This document shows, one piece after another, positions 6,243 through 7,583 of a stretch of DNA of 7,583 nucleotides (position 1 is the first letter of the stretch; every line of letters begins with the position of its first letter). The position numbers and the translations under genes were made by a program. Source of the DNA: Deltaproteobacteria bacterium (GTDB lineage: Bacteria; Myxococcota_A; JAADFL01); NCBI GenBank assembly GCA_013152945.1, contig JAADFL010000046.1:1-7583 (forward strand). The letters are read 5' to 3'. The notes below the pieces were generated by a model that was not told where the DNA came from, did not search any database, and worked only from the letters and a program-made list of their open reading frames with translations.

Positions 6243-7175
6243 TCAGTTATCCGCATCATCTCCTGTCAAGTCGCTTTCTACCCGGTTTCGGCCCAGGTGT
6301 TTGGCCTTGTACAGGTATTCATCGGATACTGCAATCATCTCGTCGGAGTCGGCAAGGTTTGCCTCCCTCAGGGTGGCGATTCCCAGGCTGATGGTTACAG
6401 GTATACGCTGGCGTTTGAATACGAACCTGTGGGCAGCTACAGTCTTTCTTATTCTATCGGCCAAAATATATGCCTTCTCCGCATCCGTATCCCGTAACAG
6501 CAGGGTGAACTCCTCACCCCCATATCTGGCAAAAATATCTTCGCCCCTAATACATTGGTTAACGACGTCCACCAACTTCTTTAATACAAAGTCGCCCGCC
6601 TGGTGTCCCCAAGTATCATTCACCTTCTTGAAGTGATCGATGTCGAACATTATTAGAGACAGCGGCTGACCATGTCGCAGATAGAATGAAAATTCGGATC
6701 CTATCCTGTCCATGAAAAACTTCTTGTTGTAAGTGCCGGTCAACCCGTCACGCACGACCGAATTATAGAGTTCTTTCTGGAATTTTTCCTCGATATCATC
6801 CTGGTAACTGAATTTTAGGATAGTGGTCTTGCCTATTTGAATTTTATCACCATCCTTCAAGGTGTGTTCCTGAATCCTGACTCCGTTTGCAAAGGTGCCG
6901 TTCGTGCTCTTGAGATCTATGACCACGGTATCGCCGGTCCTAATGTTCAACAATTTGGCATGTCTCCTTGATACGCCGTCATCTTCAAGAATGATATCAC
7001 ATGATTGGTGCCTGCCGATTACAACCTCTTTGCCTGTCAATTTGAACATCCGGCCGACTCCCCTGCCGGCAATAACTACCAAGTACGCATTTTCCTTTTT
7101 TTTCTGCTGATAAATATCCCTTATGTGGTGTATTACTGTTTTGTCTTCATCCATTACAACAAAACCCTGCTCCAT
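6243..7175 (-). CDS. FHA-GGDEF diguanylate cyclase
   Basis: The 310-residue product is a soluble enzyme expected to make cyclic di-GMP from two GTP. Residues about 30-122 are an FHA domain with GR (54-55), SRRH (69-72) and TNG (91-93), the usual phosphothreonine-binding residues. Residues 140-302 are a GGDEF domain: RDGLTGTYNKKFF, FDIDHFKKVNDTWGHQAGD, the active-site motif GGEEF (219-223), and a C-terminal YLYKAKHLGRNRV. The motif RGED (210-213) lies five residues before GGEEF, the position of the inhibitory I-site, so product feedback is likely. There is no membrane segment or receiver domain; input probably comes through FHA binding. The first ATG (7175) has no ribosome-binding site. The ATG at 7154 (MDEDKTVI) has AGGG 10 bases upstream and may be the true start. 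It is divergent from the zinc-ribbon gene and convergent with the four-gene cluster. Confidence 0.93.
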   Translation of the reverse strand: MEQGFVVMDEDKTVIHHIRDIYQQKKKENAYLVVIAGRGVGRMFKLTGKEVVIGRHQSCDIILEDDGVSRRHAKLLNIRTGDTVVIDLKSTNGTFANGVRIQEHTLKDGDKIQIGKTTILKFSYQDDIEEKFQKELYNSVVRDGLTGTYNKKFFMDRIGSEFSFYLRHGQPLSLIMFDIDHFKKVNDTWGHQAGDFVLKKLVDVVNQCIRGEDIFARYGGEEFTLLLRDTDAEKAYILADRIRKTVAAHRFVFKRQRIPVTISLGIATLREANLADSDEMIAVSDEYLYKAKHLGRNRVESDLTGDDADN

Positions 7176-7203
7176 AATTAGAACAACAGCTTAAAGATAT
7201 CAA
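7174..7203 (-). promoter_or_regulatory. Candidate promoter of the diguanylate cyclase
   Basis: On the minus strand, TTGATA (7203-7198) and AATTAT (7179-7174) are spaced by 18 bases and match five and four of six sigma-70 positions. The -10 element overlaps the upstream ATG at 7175, so transcription would start after it. That agrees with translation from the second ATG at 7154. Confidence 0.35.
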
Positions 7204-7237
7204 GTCTTAAAAAAAATAACAAAAGAATAAAAAAATG

Positions 7238-7296
7238 CAAGGATAAACTAGGGACTTTCGTTATCAAGGGCTATGATCATCGGTTTTTTATCCTTG
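7238..7296. repeat. Ten-base inverted repeat in the divergent intergenic region
   Basis: CAAGGATAAA (7238-7247) and TTTATCCTTG (7287-7296) are exact complements separated by 39 bases. Pairing continues outward through two G-T pairs and three A-T pairs. Read on the minus strand the hairpin is followed by CATTTTTTTATTC and more T-runs, as in an intrinsic terminator; on the plus strand the following sequence is only moderately T-rich. It lies between the divergent cyclase and zinc-ribbon genes, where an operator or insulating terminator are the obvious options. Confidence 0.5.
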
Positions 7297-7357
7297 TGTT
7301 TCTTTGATTGTTTTGTATTCTTAACTCTGAAATGTTCTTGACCGTGGAGGGATTGTA

Positions 7358-7583
7358 ATGAGAGTGCAGTGCCCAAATTGTAAATCAATCTATGAGCTGG
7401 ATGAAGCCAGGTTTGCGAATGTTCCGGAAGTAAAGTGCTCACAGTGTGGAGCACTTATCGTATTGAATCAAACCGAGGATGCGTCTGCCGGAGAAAACGG
7501 GGGTGAAAAGGGCAAGACCATGTTCATGCCGGCCATGAGTACTGCGGCAAAGCAGATTGGAGATACCCCCGGTGCCCCTTCAC
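7358..7583 (+). CDS. MJ0042-type zinc-ribbon protein, N-terminal part (partial)
   Basis: Seventy-five codons are present before the window ends. The start MRVQCPNCKSIYELDEAR followed by VKCSQCG gives cysteine pairs C5/C8 and C27/C30. With Tyr12 and the Asp-Glu at 15-16, this matches the MJ0042-family zinc finger found at the N terminus of many deltaproteobacterial and alphaproteobacterial proteins, often ahead of a long disordered region and a membrane or response domain. After residue 37 the sequence becomes low-complexity and Gly/Glu/Ala-rich, with GKTMFMPAM at 52-60. The function of the full protein cannot be told from this part. The start is well supported by GGAGG seven bases upstream of the ATG. 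The gene is divergent from the cyclase with 182 bases between them, so shared regulation is possible. Confidence 0.85.
   Translation, partial: MRVQCPNCKSIYELDEARFANVPEVKCSQCGALIVLNQTEDASAGENGGEKGKTMFMPAMSTAAKQIGDTPGAPS

Noticed and set aside
1989-6312. Short TGTACAGG motif occurring several times (near 1991, 3695, 4368, 6308)
   Set aside because: The copies are short, irregularly spaced, and mostly in coding sequence (Leu-Tyr-Arg or Val-Gln codons). They do not form an array or a convincing operator.
1-7583. CRISPR array, insertion sequence, integrase or attachment site
   Set aside because: No regularly spaced direct repeats, transposase or recombinase motifs, or paired terminal repeats were seen by eye.

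Overview
The window looks like part of a chromosome from a moderate-GC Gram-negative bacterium. An origin in the Desulfobacterota (former Deltaproteobacteria) is my best guess. The reasons are the pairing of an FHA-GGDEF signalling protein with an MJ0042-type zinc-ribbon protein, the overall base composition, and the presence of a YifB/ComM-type ATPase. This is a judgement from gene content and not a match to a known genome.

Layout. Bases 1-99 are the last 32 codons of a YifB/ComM-family ATPase, followed by two terminator-like hairpins. Converging on it from the minus strand (326-1096) is a six-helix membrane protein with a cysteine-rich cytoplasmic loop. A roughly 520-base stretch without a confident gene separates this from a plus-strand cluster at 1618-6018. 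The first three cluster genes overlap by 4 bases each (GTGA, ATGA), so they are very probably translationally coupled: a 97-aa protein, a 788-aa protein and a 291-aa protein. A fourth gene of 247 aa follows after a 128-base gap. A hairpin with a T-run at 6112-6147 probably ends transcription. Convergent to it is an FHA-GGDEF diguanylate cyclase on the minus strand. A divergent intergenic region then leads to a zinc-ribbon protein that runs off the right edge.

The most unusual part is the 1618-6018 cluster. The 788-aa protein appears to carry two winged-helix segments and a segment resembling the domain Pfam calls Helicase_C_3 (PF13625), which occurs in bacterial XPB-like helicases and their partner proteins. 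No helicase motor is encoded anywhere in the window. The other three cluster proteins belong to no family I can name. A DNA-bound, non-catalytic complex is a reasonable hypothesis, but nothing here shows its purpose. The cluster lacks recombinase, toxin, nuclease or transposase signatures, so a defence role has no direct support.

At the right end, the cyclase and the zinc-ribbon protein are transcribed away from each other across a 182-base region. That region holds a promoter-like pair and a long inverted repeat followed, on the minus strand, by T-runs. Both proteins have a Lys-Thr motif in a flexible segment, which could be relevant to the phosphothreonine-binding FHA domain.
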